A stretch of 64,000 bases of DNA from Dyella psychrodurans (GTDB lineage: Bacteria; Pseudomonadota; Gammaproteobacteria; Xanthomonadales; Rhodanobacteraceae). Position 1 is the stretch's first letter. Every line of letters begins with the position of its first letter. The notes beneath the pieces were generated by a model. That model ran no database searches. It was given only the letters and a program-made list of their open reading frames with translations, and had not been told where the DNA came from. The stretch covers positions 1-64,000 of the forward strand of contig NZ_QRBF01000002.1 of NCBI RefSeq assembly GCF_003363265.1, given 5' to 3'. Below, piece after piece: positions 28,784 to 38,665 of this stretch. The translations under genes were made by a program, and so were the position numbers.

Positions 28784-30624
28784 CAGTTACCGGCAGGAGC
28801 GGGAGCGCCGCTGGCGGGCGTTGGCGCGCTGCTCGAAGGCGCTGGTGCGTTGTCCATTTGCAGGCTGCCCGTCATCGGGTGCGCCACGCCATCCTGGAAC
28901 TTGAGCCAGGTCAGTACGCGATTCACATGCCCGAAGGTGTCGGCAGCAAGTTGCCCCGTGGCGCCGGGCAGATAACTGCCCGGATGACTGCGCAGCCAGT
29001 CGAGGTACGGCACGAGATTCCATGCATCCATGCCGAAGGCGAACAGCAGCGCCGTGGCGCCGCGTGCGGCAGGCAATTGCGAGGCGATGTCCTGGTAGCT
29101 GGGCAGGCCGGCCTGTGCGTCGAACAGCCACGGCGCATCGCAGAATTCGACGCCCTCAAGATCGCGGTCCGCCGCTGCATTCTCGGTGCCGCCGTAAATA
29201 TGCGAGGTCGCAAACACGGGCAGGCTGATGCGCGCCACACGCAGCTGCGGCAGCAGCAGGCGTGCCTGCTCTGCACGCATGCTGATGAAGATGCCTGCAT
29301 CGGCGCCGGCATTGCCGGCATTGAGCGCATTGATCGCATCGCCGTAGTTGACGTTGCCGGATGCGATCTGTGCTTCGCCTGCGATCTGGCCGCCCTTGGC
29401 CTGCATCTCGGTCTTGAAGGCCGTGGCCGAGCGCTTGGCGAAATCGTCATTGGTGATCACCACGTACGCGCTGTGGATGCCGCGATCGATCATGTGATCG
29501 GCGACTTGCGCGCCTTCGTCTTCCGGCATCAGCGCAAATTCGCTGGTGGTGCCTGCGGGGAGGCTTTTGTTTTCCGAGTGATTGAGCGCCAGCACCGGAA
29601 CGGGCAGCGACGATTGGCCCAATACGCCCATCACCTCGGGGCGCGTCAGCGGACCCACCACCAATTGCGCGCCATCGGAGACGGCCTGGTCATAGGCCTT
29701 GATCGCGCTCGCCGCATTGCCGCCGCTGTCGTAAACACGAATGGCGGCGCGCGGTGCGTGCGTATCGGAAGCCTGGAAATAAGCGGCGAAGAAGCCTTCG
29801 CGAATGGCCGAGCTGGCCGCGACCAGGCCATCGGAATTGGGTAGCAGCAAGGCAATGCGCGCCGGCATTTTGTAGCCTTCGCGCACGCTGGCATTGCTGC
29901 CTGGAACGAGCGTGCCGACCGCTTGCTCCAGATTGGGCTGCGCTTGTGCCACGGTGATGCCGAGGCGACCGAATGCCTCGTTGATCCATGGCAGCATCGG
30001 ATCGCCCGACTGCATGGCGGCCGCGCGTTGCTTGAGCGGCGCGACACCCAGTCGCGCCAGCAGCGAAATGGCTTCGTCGCGATTCTTCTGGCGGGCTGGA
30101 CCTTGCAAGATGCCGTCCATTTGCACGCGCGTGCGCGCCGCACCCCACAAGTCGCCGGTATCGGCCATGGCTTGCGCGCGCAGATCCAGCAGGCGCGGCT
30201 GCAAGCTGTCGGGTACCGTGACGTTGGATGACGTGGTGAGCTGAAGCGCAAGCGGTGCGTTGTGCTGCTGCAGGGCAATGTCGGCGCGCAGAAGATCCAG
30301 GCGCAGCGGATCGTCATCGGTGAGGTTGTCGCGATGAATGCCTGCGACGATCGGCATCGCGCGGTCCAGCGCATTTTCCTGGCCGTAGGCTTCAGCGGCG
30401 AGCAGGTTGTAGTGATCTGCGCGGCCGGGCGTTTGCGCAGCGAGCGCGAGGTAGGCTTGCGCGGCCCTGTCGTATTGCCCCTGATTGGCCAGGTTGGATG
30501 CGCTTTGCGCCGCGGCGATTTCGGCGGGCGAGCGCGGGACCATCGAAGATACACAAGCACTCAATGCCACCGAAATCAGCAATCCTGAGGCGGCAAGACG
30601 ACAAAGGCGCATGGGCTTCCTCAA
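28783..30624 (-). CDS. lpoA: Outer-membrane lipoprotein activator of PBP1A (LpoA)
   Basis: The 613-residue lipoprotein has a signal peptide ending in the lipobox LSAC (about Cys24). An N-terminal helical TPR-like domain (about 30-230) is followed by a periplasmic-binding-protein-like domain (about 250-570). The last ~20 residues are a low-complexity Pro/Ala/Ser tail. LpoA spans the periplasm from the outer membrane to stimulate the transpeptidase PBP1A. It is divergent from rsmI and leads yraN, as in enterics; diaA is missing from the expected place. Confidence 0.88.
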   Translation of the reverse strand: MRKPMRLCRLAASGLLISVALSACVSSMVPRSPAEIAAAQSASNLANQGQYDRAAQAYLALAAQTPGRADHYNLLAAEAYGQENALDRAMPIVAGIHRDNLTDDDPLRLDLLRADIALQQHNAPLALQLTTSSNVTVPDSLQPRLLDLRAQAMADTGDLWGAARTRVQMDGILQGPARQKNRDEAISLLARLGVAPLKQRAAAMQSGDPMLPWINEAFGRLGITVAQAQPNLEQAVGTLVPGSNASVREGYKMPARIALLLPNSDGLVAASSAIREGFFAAYFQASDTHAPRAAIRVYDSGGNAASAIKAYDQAVSDGAQLVVGPLTRPEVMGVLGQSSLPVPVLALNHSENKSLPAGTTSEFALMPEDEGAQVADHMIDRGIHSAYVVITNDDFAKRSATAFKTEMQAKGGQIAGEAQIASGNVNYGDAINALNAGNAGADAGIFISMRAEQARLLLPQLRVARISLPVFATSHIYGGTENAAADRDLEGVEFCDAPWLFDAQAGLPSYQDIASQLPAARGATALLFAFGMDAWNLVPYLDWLRSHPGSYLPGATGQLAADTFGHVNRVLTWLKFQDGVAHPMTGSLQMDNAPAPSSSAPTPASGAPAPAGN

Positions 30625-30697
30625 TTCTTAGTCAAAACGGTCCAATTGCGCGATCATAGCCGATCGTATCGACAGGCCGTGGCGGACGGATTCAAGC

Positions 30698-31525
30698 ATG
30701 TCATCCCATCAGACCGGCTGCCTTTGGGTGGTGGCCACGCCGATCGGCCATCGTGACGATATCTCCGCACGCGCCATCGAAACATTGCGTAACGTCACGG
30801 TCATTGCTGCCGAGGACACCCGGCATAGCAAGCCGCTGCTGCTCCAGCACAACATCAGCACGCCGTTGATTGCGTTACATGAACACAACGAGCGTGAAGC
30901 CGTCGCAGCCATACTGCGGCGACTGGAGCAGGGCGAATCGGTCGCGTTGATTTCCGATGCAGGTACGCCGTTGATCAGCGACCCGGGTTTTCGCTTGGTG
31001 CGAGCCGCCCGTGAAGCGGGCATCCGTTGTGCGCCGGTGCCGGGTGCGTGCGCGGCCATTGCGGCGTTGTCGGTGGCGGGATTGCCCAGCGATCGTTTCG
31101 TGTTTGAAGGTTTTCTACCGGCCAAGTCGGCGGCGCGGCGTGCCCGGCTACAGGAACTTGCGGGTGATTCGCGCACGTTGATTTTCTACGAATCGTCGCA
31201 TCGCGTATTGGAAAGCCTCACAGATATGCGCGATGTTTTTGGCGCAGGTCGCGCAGCTGTCGTTGCGCGGGAATTGACCAAGCTGTTCGAGACGGTGTTG
31301 AGCGAACCATTGGGCGATCTCGTCGAGCGCGTCGCGTCGGATGCGAATCAGCAGCGCGGTGAATTTGTCATCCTGGTCGCGGGTCGCGGCGATGATGTGG
31401 ATGATCGACTTGCGGAAGGTCAGCGCGTTTTCGCGTTATTGCGCCAGGAGCTGCCTGCAGCCAAGGCGGCAAAGCTCGCTGCGGCGATCACCGGCGCGCC
31501 GCGCAAGGCGCTTTACGAGGTTTAG
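30698..31525 (+). CDS. rsmI: 16S rRNA 2'-O-methyltransferase RsmI (C1402)
   Basis: This 275-residue SAM enzyme has the tetrapyrrole-methylase fold. It contains LWVVATPIGHRDDIS, IAAEDTRHSKPLL, LISDAGTPLISDPGFRLVR, and the C-terminal AAKLAAAITGAPRKALYEV helix. It methylates the ribose of C1402 in 16S rRNA; RsmH, encoded 2 kb downstream, methylates the base of the same nucleotide. It is divergent from lpoA, a conserved arrangement. Confidence 0.95.
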   Translation: MSSHQTGCLWVVATPIGHRDDISARAIETLRNVTVIAAEDTRHSKPLLLQHNISTPLIALHEHNEREAVAAILRRLEQGESVALISDAGTPLISDPGFRLVRAAREAGIRCAPVPGACAAIAALSVAGLPSDRFVFEGFLPAKSAARRARLQELAGDSRTLIFYESSHRVLESLTDMRDVFGAGRAAVVARELTKLFETVLSEPLGDLVERVASDANQQRGEFVILVAGRGDDVDDRLAEGQRVFALLRQELPAAKAAKLAAAITGAPRKALYEV

Positions 31526-31598
31526 CTGATCCGGACGTCTGATGACGCGCATTCAGGGTCAGCGTCAAGAGACGGATCGACATTGCCGCATTTTTGCC

Positions 31599-31628
31599 AT
31601 GACTCGCCCATGACCGACCGATTACAAT
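31599..31628 (+). promoter_or_regulatory. Likely promoter of rnpB
   Basis: The candidate is ATGACT (31599-31604), an 18-base spacer and TACAAT (31623-31628). The start would fall at about 31634-31636, where the RNase P RNA's P1 strand begins. Confidence 0.6.
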
Positions 31629-31633
31629 AGTCG

Positions 31634-31998
<365 letters not shown>

Positions 31999-32237
31999 CT
32001 TCCCACCGTCGGTGTCACCTGTCCGCTGCTGTCGGATAGGTGACATCTGCCGGGGGCGGTTCACATGAACGCGTGGTTCATGCGAGCGCGGCTCGAAAGG
32101 CGTGACGAAGTAGGCATTGGCAATGGTTGTGTGAACAAAAAATCCACAGCGATCAAGCACCTTGGAGCACTTGCTAGAAATCGCTGGAAATTTGGCCACA
32201 CTGTTGCCTTTCTCATTGATTCACAAGCAAAAATCCC
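31999..32237 (+). other. Spacer between rnpB and the mraZ promoter
   Basis: It holds two inverted repeats. A 13-bp imperfect hairpin (TGTCACCT...AGGTGACA, 32013-32045) immediately after rnpB may be its 3' processing or termination signal. CATGAAC-N5-GTTCATG (32064-32082) is perfect. The rest has no coding potential that I can support. Confidence 0.5.
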
Positions 32238-32266
32238 TTGACAGTCTCAGGGGCTGAGACTATCGT
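32238..32266 (+). promoter_or_regulatory. Sigma-70 promoter of the dcw cluster with a palindromic spacer
   Basis: TTGACA (32238-32243), a 17-base spacer and TATCGT (32261-32266). The spacer is GTCTCAG-GGG-CTGAGAC, a perfect inverted repeat that fills the space between the two elements exactly. Confidence 0.8.
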
Positions 32267-32310
32267 GGATTCCAGTGTGAAATCGTGGGATTTCGTGGGA
32301 GTTCACGGGT
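32266..32310 (+). promoter_or_regulatory. MraZ box: TGGGN-type repeats at 10-bp spacing
   Basis: TGGGA (32286), TGGGA (32296) and CGGGT (32306) are each separated by exactly 5 bases, with degenerate copies TGTGA (32276) and TGGAT (32266) in the same register. This matches the known MraZ operator (TGGGN direct repeats with 5-base spacers). It lies between the promoter and the mraZ start, so MraZ would autorepress the cluster. Confidence 0.85.
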
Positions 32311-32311
32311 C

Positions 32312-32758
32312 GTGTTTCAGGGCGAAACCGCCATCACCGTCGATGACAAGGGCCGGCTGGCTATCCCGACTGCGTATCGGGAGCTGGTGACGGACGCCTG
32401 CGCCAATCGGCTGGTGATCACCTACAACCCCTTCGAGCAGGGCTGCCTCTGGCTGTTCCCGCATGCGGAGTGGGAGCGGGTGCGCGACCAGGTGAATGCG
32501 TTGCCCAGCGTCAAGGCGGTGCATCGCGCGCTGCAGATGAAGCTGGTCGGCGCGGCCGCCGAAGTGGAGCCGGACAGCGCGGCGCGCATCCTGCTCCCTG
32601 CCAGTCAACGCACTGCGGCGGGCATCGAGAAAAAAGCGGTCTTGCTGGGCATGGGCAACAAGTTCGAGCTGTGGAGCGAACAGGCCCACCTGGCCAAGAT
32701 CCGCCAGACCATCGGCGAAGACGAGATCAGCGACGACATGACGGACTTGCGGCTCTGA
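32312..32758 (+). CDS. mraZ: Transcriptional regulator MraZ
   Basis: The 148-residue protein has two SpoVT/AbrB-like halves. The first begins [22 protein letters not shown]; the second contains [15 protein letters not shown]. MraZ binds TGGGN repeats ahead of its own gene and represses the dcw operon. The start is a GTG at 32312, because the family always begins M-F-x-G at this point. An in-frame ATG at 32285 would place nine odd residues ahead and overlap the operator. Confidence 0.92.
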   Translation: MFQGETAITVDDKGRLAIPTAYRELVTDACANRLVITYNPFEQGCLWLFPHAEWERVRDQVNALPSVKAVHRALQMKLVGAAAEVEPDSAARILLPASQRTAAGIEKKAVLLGMGNKFELWSEQAHLAKIRQTIGEDEISDDMTDLRL

Positions 32759-32810
32759 CCGGCAACGGCCAGAGGCGGGGTAATTGCGGACATAAGAGCG
32801 GGAGTGCGGC

Positions 32811-33752
32811 ATGGCCGAGCAAGCATTGCGGCACATCCCGGTGATGCTGGATGAAGCGGTGGAGGGTCTCGCCGTGCGGGAAGGCGGGCGTTATCTCGAT
32901 GGCACGTTCGGACGCGGCGGTCACGCCCGCGCCGTGCTGTCGCGCCTCGGTCCCGAGGGTCGCCTGCTGCTGATGGATCGCGATCCGCAGGCCATCGCCA
33001 CGGCGCAAAAGGAATTTGCATCCGATCCGCGCGTGTCGATCCGTCACGGCAACTTTTCCACGCTGGCCGAATGGGACGAGACCGCCGCCGGTCTCGATGG
33101 CGTGCTGCTCGACCTCGGCGTGTCCTCGCCGCAGCTCGACGAAGCCGCACGCGGTTTCAGCTTCATGGCCGATGCGCCCCTGGACATGCGCATGGATACG
33201 ACGCAGGGCGAAAGCGCGGCGGATTTCCTCGCACACGCCGACGAGCGCGAGATCGCCGACGTGCTCTGGACCTTCGGCGAAGAGCGCTTCAGCCGCAAGA
33301 TCGCTCGCGCCATCGTCGAGCGCCGCACCGAATCGCCGATCACCCGCACCGGCGAACTGGCGGCGCTGATCGAACGCGTTGTCGGTCGCCGCGAGCCGGG
33401 CAAGCATCCGGCGACGCGCAGTTTTCAGGCGTTGCGCATTCGCGTGAACGGCGAGCTGGATGCGTTGCAACGTGGACTCGACGCCGCGCTGGAACGTCTC
33501 AATGTCGGCGGCCGTCTGTCGGTCATCAGTTTTCATTCGCTGGAAGATCGCGCGGTGAAGCTGTTCATCCGCGATCACTCTGGCCGCGTGCAGGGCAGTC
33601 GTCGCGGTCCGCCGGTAGCGGCTGCGCCGGCGCGCCTGGCCCCTGTCGGCAAGGCGCAGTTTCCCTCCGAGGCGGAGCAGGCGGCCAATCCGCGCGCACG
33701 TTCGGCGGTGCTGCGCGTGGCGGAAAAATTACCGGGCGAGGTGCGGGCATGA
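32811..33752 (+). CDS. rsmH: 16S rRNA N4-methyltransferase RsmH (C1402)
   Basis: The 313-residue SAM enzyme has [13 protein letters not shown], the SAM site [36 protein letters not shown] and the C-terminal [12 protein letters not shown] motif. It methylates N4 of C1402 in 16S rRNA together with RsmI, encoded upstream. It is the second gene of the dcw cluster, and its stop overlaps the ftsL start in ATGA. Confidence 0.96.
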   Translation: MAEQALRHIPVMLDEAVEGLAVREGGRYLDGTFGRGGHARAVLSRLGPEGRLLLMDRDPQAIATAQKEFASDPRVSIRHGNFSTLAEWDETAAGLDGVLLDLGVSSPQLDEAARGFSFMADAPLDMRMDTTQGESAADFLAHADEREIADVLWTFGEERFSRKIARAIVERRTESPITRTGELAALIERVVGRREPGKHPATRSFQALRIRVNGELDALQRGLDAALERLNVGGRLSVISFHSLEDRAVKLFIRDHSGRVQGSRRGPPVAAAPARLAPVGKAQFPSEAEQAANPRARSAVLRVAEKLPGEVRA

Positions 33753-34021
33753 AGGCGATCGGCGTCTTCGGTCTGCTCATCCTGCTCACCGCCGTGATGG
33801 TCAGCGCCATCGCGGTGGTGTGGACGCGTCACGAGAGTCGTGTGCTGTTCGTGCAGTTCACGCAGCTGCAAAGCCAGCGCGACGCGCTCAACATCGAATA
33901 CGGCCAGCTTGAACTCGAGCAGGCGACCTGGGCCGAACCGCGCCGCATCGACGACGAAGCGCGCACCAAGCTCGGCATGTTCATGCCGCGTCCGCAAGAC
34001 ATCCGGCTGGTGCAGCGATGA
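33749..34021 (+). CDS. ftsL: Cell division protein FtsL
   Basis: This 90-residue bitopic protein has a short N-terminus, one membrane helix (about 5-25) and a periplasmic leucine/glutamine-rich coiled coil (about 32-62) ending in the conserved [16 protein letters not shown]. It forms the FtsQLB divisome complex with FtsB and FtsQ. The ATG lies inside the rsmH stop, and its own stop lies inside the ftsI start, both as ATGA. It is small and diverged in sequence, but position and topology are decisive. Confidence 0.9.
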   Translation: MKAIGVFGLLILLTAVMVSAIAVVWTRHESRVLFVQFTQLQSQRDALNIEYGQLELEQATWAEPRRIDDEARTKLGMFMPRPQDIRLVQR

Positions 34022-35829
34022 ATCCGCGCCCGCGCATCCCCGCCAAGCCCGCTGCGCGCCGTCAGGGTGCAGGTCCGAGCGCGCGTCGTCGCATGCTGCT
34101 GGTGATCGGCGTGCTCGGTGCCGCGTCGGTGGGATTGATGGCGCGCGCGTTCGATCTGCAAGTCGTGCGCAAGCAGTTTTACCAGGACCAGGGCGATGCG
34201 CGCTTCCTGCGCGAGGTACCGATCGCGGTGTCGCGCGGCACCATCCTCGACCGCAACGGCGAGCCGCTCGCCGTGTCGACACCCATGGTGTCCATCACCG
34301 CCGTGCCGTCGGAAGTGCTGGACAACGCCGATCGCATTCCCGCGCTCGCGCAAGCGCTGGGTACCACGACGGACGACCTCAAATCGTATCTGGAGCAGCG
34401 CGCCGATCGCGAATTCGCATATCTGCGCCGGCAAATGAGCCCGGACGCAGCGCAGGCCGTGCTCAATCTCGGCGTTCCGGGCGTGAACGGCCAGCGCGAG
34501 TACAAGCGCTACTACCCTTCGGGCGAAGTGACGGCGCATGTGCTTGGCTTCACCAACATCGACGATCACGGTCAGGAAGGTCTCGAGCTTGCGTTCGACA
34601 GCTGGCTTTCCGGCAAGCCGGGCGCCAAGCGCGTCATTCGCGACCGCATGGGCCACACCGTGGAAGATGTGGAGCAGGTGCGCGCGCCGCAGCCGGGCCA
34701 GAACCTCACGCTCAGCCTCGATCGCCGCATCCAGTTCCTTGCTTATAGCGAGCTGAAAAAACAGCTCGACGACGTGCAAGCCGATTCGGGCGAAATGGTG
34801 GTGCTTGACGTTCGCACCGGCGAAATCCTCGCGATGGTGAGCTTGCCGACGTACAACCCGAATGCCGTAACGGGTACGAATGGTTCGCAGCGCCGCAATC
34901 GCGCCGTGACGGATGTGGTCGAGCCCGGTTCGACGATGAAGCCGTTCACCATGGCGGCCGCGCTATCGAGCGGCAAGTTCACGCCGACCAGTCCGCTGAT
35001 CGATACGGGTAACGGTCATTTCATGTACTACGGCCACGATATCCATGACGACAGTGCGAATGGCGTGCTGACGCCGACCGGCGTGCTTACGAAGTCGAGC
35101 AACGTCGGCGCCGCGAAAATCGCGATCCAGCTCGACACACAATTTCTCTACGATTCGTATCGTGCCTTCGGCTTCGGCGACAGCACCGGCAGTGGTTTTC
35201 CCGGCGAATCGGCGGGCTTTCTGAAAGTGGGGCACACGTGGCGTCCGCTTGAAAAAGCGATCGTCGCGTACGGCTATGGCATGAATTTGACGCCGCTGCA
35301 ATTGGCCAACGCGTATGCAACGCTGGCCGATGACGGCGTCATGCATTCGCCGACCTTCATCAAGGGTGCCGACAACCCGGGCAAGCAGATCGTGTCGCCG
35401 CAAATTGCGCATGAGCTAGTGACGATGCTCGAAACCGTGACGGCGCCCGGCGGCACGGCAACGCACGCCCAGATCGCCAATTACGCCGTGGCGGGCAAAA
35501 CCGGTACGGCGCACTTGGCCGCCGTCGGTGGTTACGCAAAGAATAATTACAACTCGCTGTTCGCGGGGATCGTGCCCGCCACCGATCCGCGTCTCGTCGG
35601 CGTCATCGTGATCAACAATCCGAAGAAGGGTTATTTCGGTGGTGACGTCTCCGCGCCGGTATTCCAGCGCGTGATGGATGGTGCGCTTCGTTTGCTCGAT
35701 ATTCCCCCCGACAACATCGGGCGTTGGTATGTCGGCGGGCCCGTGCAGGCGGGTGGCGGACTGGCGGGCAATGCTCCGCCACAGTCGTCCCAAGCCGACA
35801 CCTCCGCCGAGGAGGTGGCAGAGCCATGA
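34018..35829 (+). CDS. ftsI: Peptidoglycan D,D-transpeptidase FtsI (PBP3)
   Basis: This 603-residue inner-membrane class B PBP has an N-terminal membrane helix (about 26-44) and a pedestal domain starting SRGTILDRNGEPLAVS. The penicillin-binding domain has STMK (S305-K308), SSN (360-362) and KTG (494-496). It cross-links septal peptidoglycan as the partner of FtsW. The C-terminal ~25 residues are a low-complexity Gly/Ala/Gln stretch. It overlaps both ftsL and murE by 4 bases. Confidence 0.96.
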   Translation: MNPRPRIPAKPAARRQGAGPSARRRMLLVIGVLGAASVGLMARAFDLQVVRKQFYQDQGDARFLREVPIAVSRGTILDRNGEPLAVSTPMVSITAVPSEVLDNADRIPALAQALGTTTDDLKSYLEQRADREFAYLRRQMSPDAAQAVLNLGVPGVNGQREYKRYYPSGEVTAHVLGFTNIDDHGQEGLELAFDSWLSGKPGAKRVIRDRMGHTVEDVEQVRAPQPGQNLTLSLDRRIQFLAYSELKKQLDDVQADSGEMVVLDVRTGEILAMVSLPTYNPNAVTGTNGSQRRNRAVTDVVEPGSTMKPFTMAAALSSGKFTPTSPLIDTGNGHFMYYGHDIHDDSANGVLTPTGVLTKSSNVGAAKIAIQLDTQFLYDSYRAFGFGDSTGSGFPGESAGFLKVGHTWRPLEKAIVAYGYGMNLTPLQLANAYATLADDGVMHSPTFIKGADNPGKQIVSPQIAHELVTMLETVTAPGGTATHAQIANYAVAGKTGTAHLAAVGGYAKNNYNSLFAGIVPATDPRLVGVIVINNPKKGYFGGDVSAPVFQRVMDGALRLLDIPPDNIGRWYVGGPVQAGGGLAGNAPPQSSQADTSAEEVAEP

Positions 35830-37301
35830 CCGGCCAGCGCCTCGACCACCTGCTGCAGGGCATCGCCGAGACGACGGCCGCCGGGCCGATTGTCGTATCC
35901 GGCCTCGCGCTCGATTCGCGCCGGGTGCGCGCGGGCGATGCCTTTTTCGCATTGCGCGGCACGCGCGGGCACGGCATCGAATTCGTGGCCGGCGCGGCGC
36001 AGCGCGGCGCGAGCGTGGTGCTGGCCGAAGCGCCGGCGTGCGCGTTCGAGGATGTGGACGTACCCGTGCTGTGGATCGACGGTCTGCACACCTTTGTCGG
36101 CGAGATCGCATCGCGCTTCTTCGGACGTCCATCCGAGTCGATGCGCGTGATCGGCGTGACAGGCACCAACGGCAAGACATCCACCGTGCAGTTGCTGGCG
36201 CAGGCGCTGGAAACGCTCGGCCATCGCACGGCGACGATCGGTACGCTGGGCGCCGGCCTTCACGGCCAGTTGCGCGAAGGAGAACGCACGACACCCGATG
36301 CCATCGCCGTGCAGCAGCTGTTCGCGGAATTCCGTCGCGACGGCGCGACGCACGTTGCGATGGAAGTGTCTTCGCATGCGCTGGAACAGGGACGCGTGGC
36401 GGCCACGGCTTTCGACGTCGCGGCGTTCACCAACCTCACGCGCGATCATCTGGACTATCACGGCAGCATGGAGGCCTACGGCGCCGCCAAGGCGAAGCTG
36501 TTCGCATGGCCGGATCTGAAGGCGGCCGTCATCAATATCGACGATGCATTCGGTCACGAGCTGGTTGGCAAGCTTGCGCCCGGCGTACAGACGCTGCGCG
36601 TGAGCAGCGCGGGCGATGCGCATGCCGAGATTTCCGCCAGCGAGATTGTGACGTCGGCGGAGGGCGTTGCCTTCCAACTGCGTACACCGTGGGGAACGCG
36701 ACAGATCCGCAGCCGCCTGCTGGGGCGCTTCAATGTTGCCAACCTTCTCGCGGTGGTGGGCTGCCTCGGTGCGCTGGGTGAATCGTTCGAGCGCATCGTG
36801 GATGCCGTCGAGGCGCTCGAACCCGTCAACGGCCGCATGAACCGCATCGGCGGCGTGCAAGGCCTGCCGCTGGTCGTGGTGGATTACGCCCACACGCCGG
36901 ATGCGCTGGAACAGGCGCTGGCCGCATTGCGTGCTCACTGCTCGGCACGACTGATCTGCGTGTTTGGTTGTGGCGGCGAGCGCGATGCCGGCAAGCGCCC
37001 CCAGATGGGCGAGATTGCCGAGCGTCTGTCCGACGTCGCCATCGTCACTGACGACAATCCGCGTGGCGAGGATGGCGACCTTATCGTGACGCAGATCCTC
37101 GCCGGCATGACGAAACCCGAAGCGGCCACCGTGCTGCGCGATCGCGAAACCGCCATCCGCGCCGCATTGAACATGGCACGCACGGGCGACGTGGTGCTGA
37201 TCGCCGGCAAGGGACACGAAACGTATCAGGAAGGCGCGGGCGGAAAGCGCGCGTTCGACGACATGGCCGTGGCGCGTGCCGCCCTGGGAGGGCACGCATG
37301 A
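35826..37301 (+). CDS. murE: UDP-MurNAc-tripeptide synthetase (meso-DAP ligase)
   Basis: The 491-residue Mur ligase has the N-terminal DSRRVRAGDAFFAL, the P-loop GTNGKTST and the DAP-recognition motif DDNPR (late domain), which marks meso-diaminopimelate rather than lysine specificity. It adds the third residue of the stem peptide. The start at 35826 overlaps the ftsI stop (ATGA); the stop overlaps murF in the same way. Confidence 0.96.
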   Translation: MTGQRLDHLLQGIAETTAAGPIVVSGLALDSRRVRAGDAFFALRGTRGHGIEFVAGAAQRGASVVLAEAPACAFEDVDVPVLWIDGLHTFVGEIASRFFGRPSESMRVIGVTGTNGKTSTVQLLAQALETLGHRTATIGTLGAGLHGQLREGERTTPDAIAVQQLFAEFRRDGATHVAMEVSSHALEQGRVAATAFDVAAFTNLTRDHLDYHGSMEAYGAAKAKLFAWPDLKAAVINIDDAFGHELVGKLAPGVQTLRVSSAGDAHAEISASEIVTSAEGVAFQLRTPWGTRQIRSRLLGRFNVANLLAVVGCLGALGESFERIVDAVEALEPVNGRMNRIGGVQGLPLVVVDYAHTPDALEQALAALRAHCSARLICVFGCGGERDAGKRPQMGEIAERLSDVAIVTDDNPRGEDGDLIVTQILAGMTKPEAATVLRDRETAIRAALNMARTGDVVLIAGKGHETYQEGAGGKRAFDDMAVARAALGGHA

Positions 37302-38665
37302 TGCGCTTGAGCGCCATCGCTCTGTGGACACATGGCCGCATGCTCGGCGCCGATGCCGATGTGACCGGCGTGACGATCGACTCGCGCAAGGTGAAGGCGG
37401 GCGATTTGTTCGTCGCGTTCAAAGGCGATCGCGTGGATGGCCACGGCTATCTCGCCGACGCAAAAGCGCGCGGGGCTGCTGCTGCGCTGGTTGCGCACAA
37501 AGTCGAGATCGATCTGCCGCAGGTTTTGGTGAGTGACGTGGAGCTGGCGCTGGGCGACTTCGCCAGTGCCGTGCGCGCGCAGCGCAACGCGCGCGTCATC
37601 GGCATCACGGGCTCCAACGGCAAGACCACGGTGAAGACGCTCACCGCCGCGATCCTCTCTCTCCACGGCCGCACCCACTTCAACACGGGCAGCTTCAACA
37701 ACGAAATCGGTCTGCCGCTGACCCTGTTGTGGATGCCGGAAGACACCGAGTACGCCGTGCTGGAGATGGGCGCCGGCAAGCCTGGCGACATCGACTATCT
37801 CGCTGCCATCGCACGGCCCGAAATCGGCCTCGTGAATCTCATCGCCCCGGCTCATCTTGAGCGGATGGGTACGATCGAAATGGTGGCGGAAACGAAAGGC
37901 GCGATCTATCGCGCGTTGCCGGCGGACGGCGTGGCGGTGATCAATGCCGACGACGCCTTCGCGAGTTTCTTCACGGGCCTCGCCGGTGGACGCAAAGTGC
38001 TGCGCTTCGGGTTGGATCACAAGGCCGACATCGGCGCCGACATCCTGGAGCAACGCCTCGACGGTTCGCGCTTCGTGTTGAGTACGCCGCACGGCGATGC
38101 CGAAGTGTCGCTGCCTCTGCCGGGACGTCACAACATCGCCAATGCACTGGCGGCCAGTGCGATCGCGTTGGCTCTGGATGTTCCGATGGACACCATCGTC
38201 GCCGGACTCGAGCAGGCATCCGCCGTGGAAGGGCGCCTCAAGCGCGTCGCCATGCCGAATGGCTGGACGCTGATCGACGATAGCTACAACGCCAACCCCA
38301 GTTCCATGCACGCGGCGATCGACACACTCGCCTTGGCCGAAGGCGAGCGCTGGCTGGTGCTGGGCGACATGGCGGAACTCGGCGCGGATGCGCGTGCGCT
38401 GCATGCCGGCGTCGGCCGTCATGCACGCGAACGCGGTATCCAGAAACTGTTCGCGGTCGGCCCGTTGAACGCAGCCGCAGTCGAGGCGTTCGGCGTGGGC
38501 GGCACGCATTTCACCGACAAGACGGCATTGATCGAAGCGCTGCGTGCTCAGGTGCGCGCGGGAGTCACCGTACTGGTCAAGGGCTCGCACTCGGCGGGTA
38601 TGGAACAGGTTGTCGCTGCGCTGAAGAACGCGCAGCCACAGGAGGGCGCCCCTCATGCTGCTTGA
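37298..38665 (+). CDS. murF: UDP-MurNAc-pentapeptide synthetase (D-Ala-D-Ala ligase step)
   Basis: The 455-residue Mur ligase has [14 protein letters not shown], the P-loop GSNGKTT(V), [12 protein letters not shown] and [11 protein letters not shown]. It adds D-Ala-D-Ala to the tripeptide. It begins at the first of two adjacent ATGs (37298), with GGGAGG upstream, overlapping the murE stop. Its last 11 bases overlap the mraY start. Confidence 0.96.
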   Translation: MMRLSAIALWTHGRMLGADADVTGVTIDSRKVKAGDLFVAFKGDRVDGHGYLADAKARGAAAALVAHKVEIDLPQVLVSDVELALGDFASAVRAQRNARVIGITGSNGKTTVKTLTAAILSLHGRTHFNTGSFNNEIGLPLTLLWMPEDTEYAVLEMGAGKPGDIDYLAAIARPEIGLVNLIAPAHLERMGTIEMVAETKGAIYRALPADGVAVINADDAFASFFTGLAGGRKVLRFGLDHKADIGADILEQRLDGSRFVLSTPHGDAEVSLPLPGRHNIANALAASAIALALDVPMDTIVAGLEQASAVEGRLKRVAMPNGWTLIDDSYNANPSSMHAAIDTLALAEGERWLVLGDMAELGADARALHAGVGRHARERGIQKLFAVGPLNAAAVEAFGVGGTHFTDKTALIEALRAQVRAGVTVLVKGSHSAGMEQVVAALKNAQPQEGAPHAA

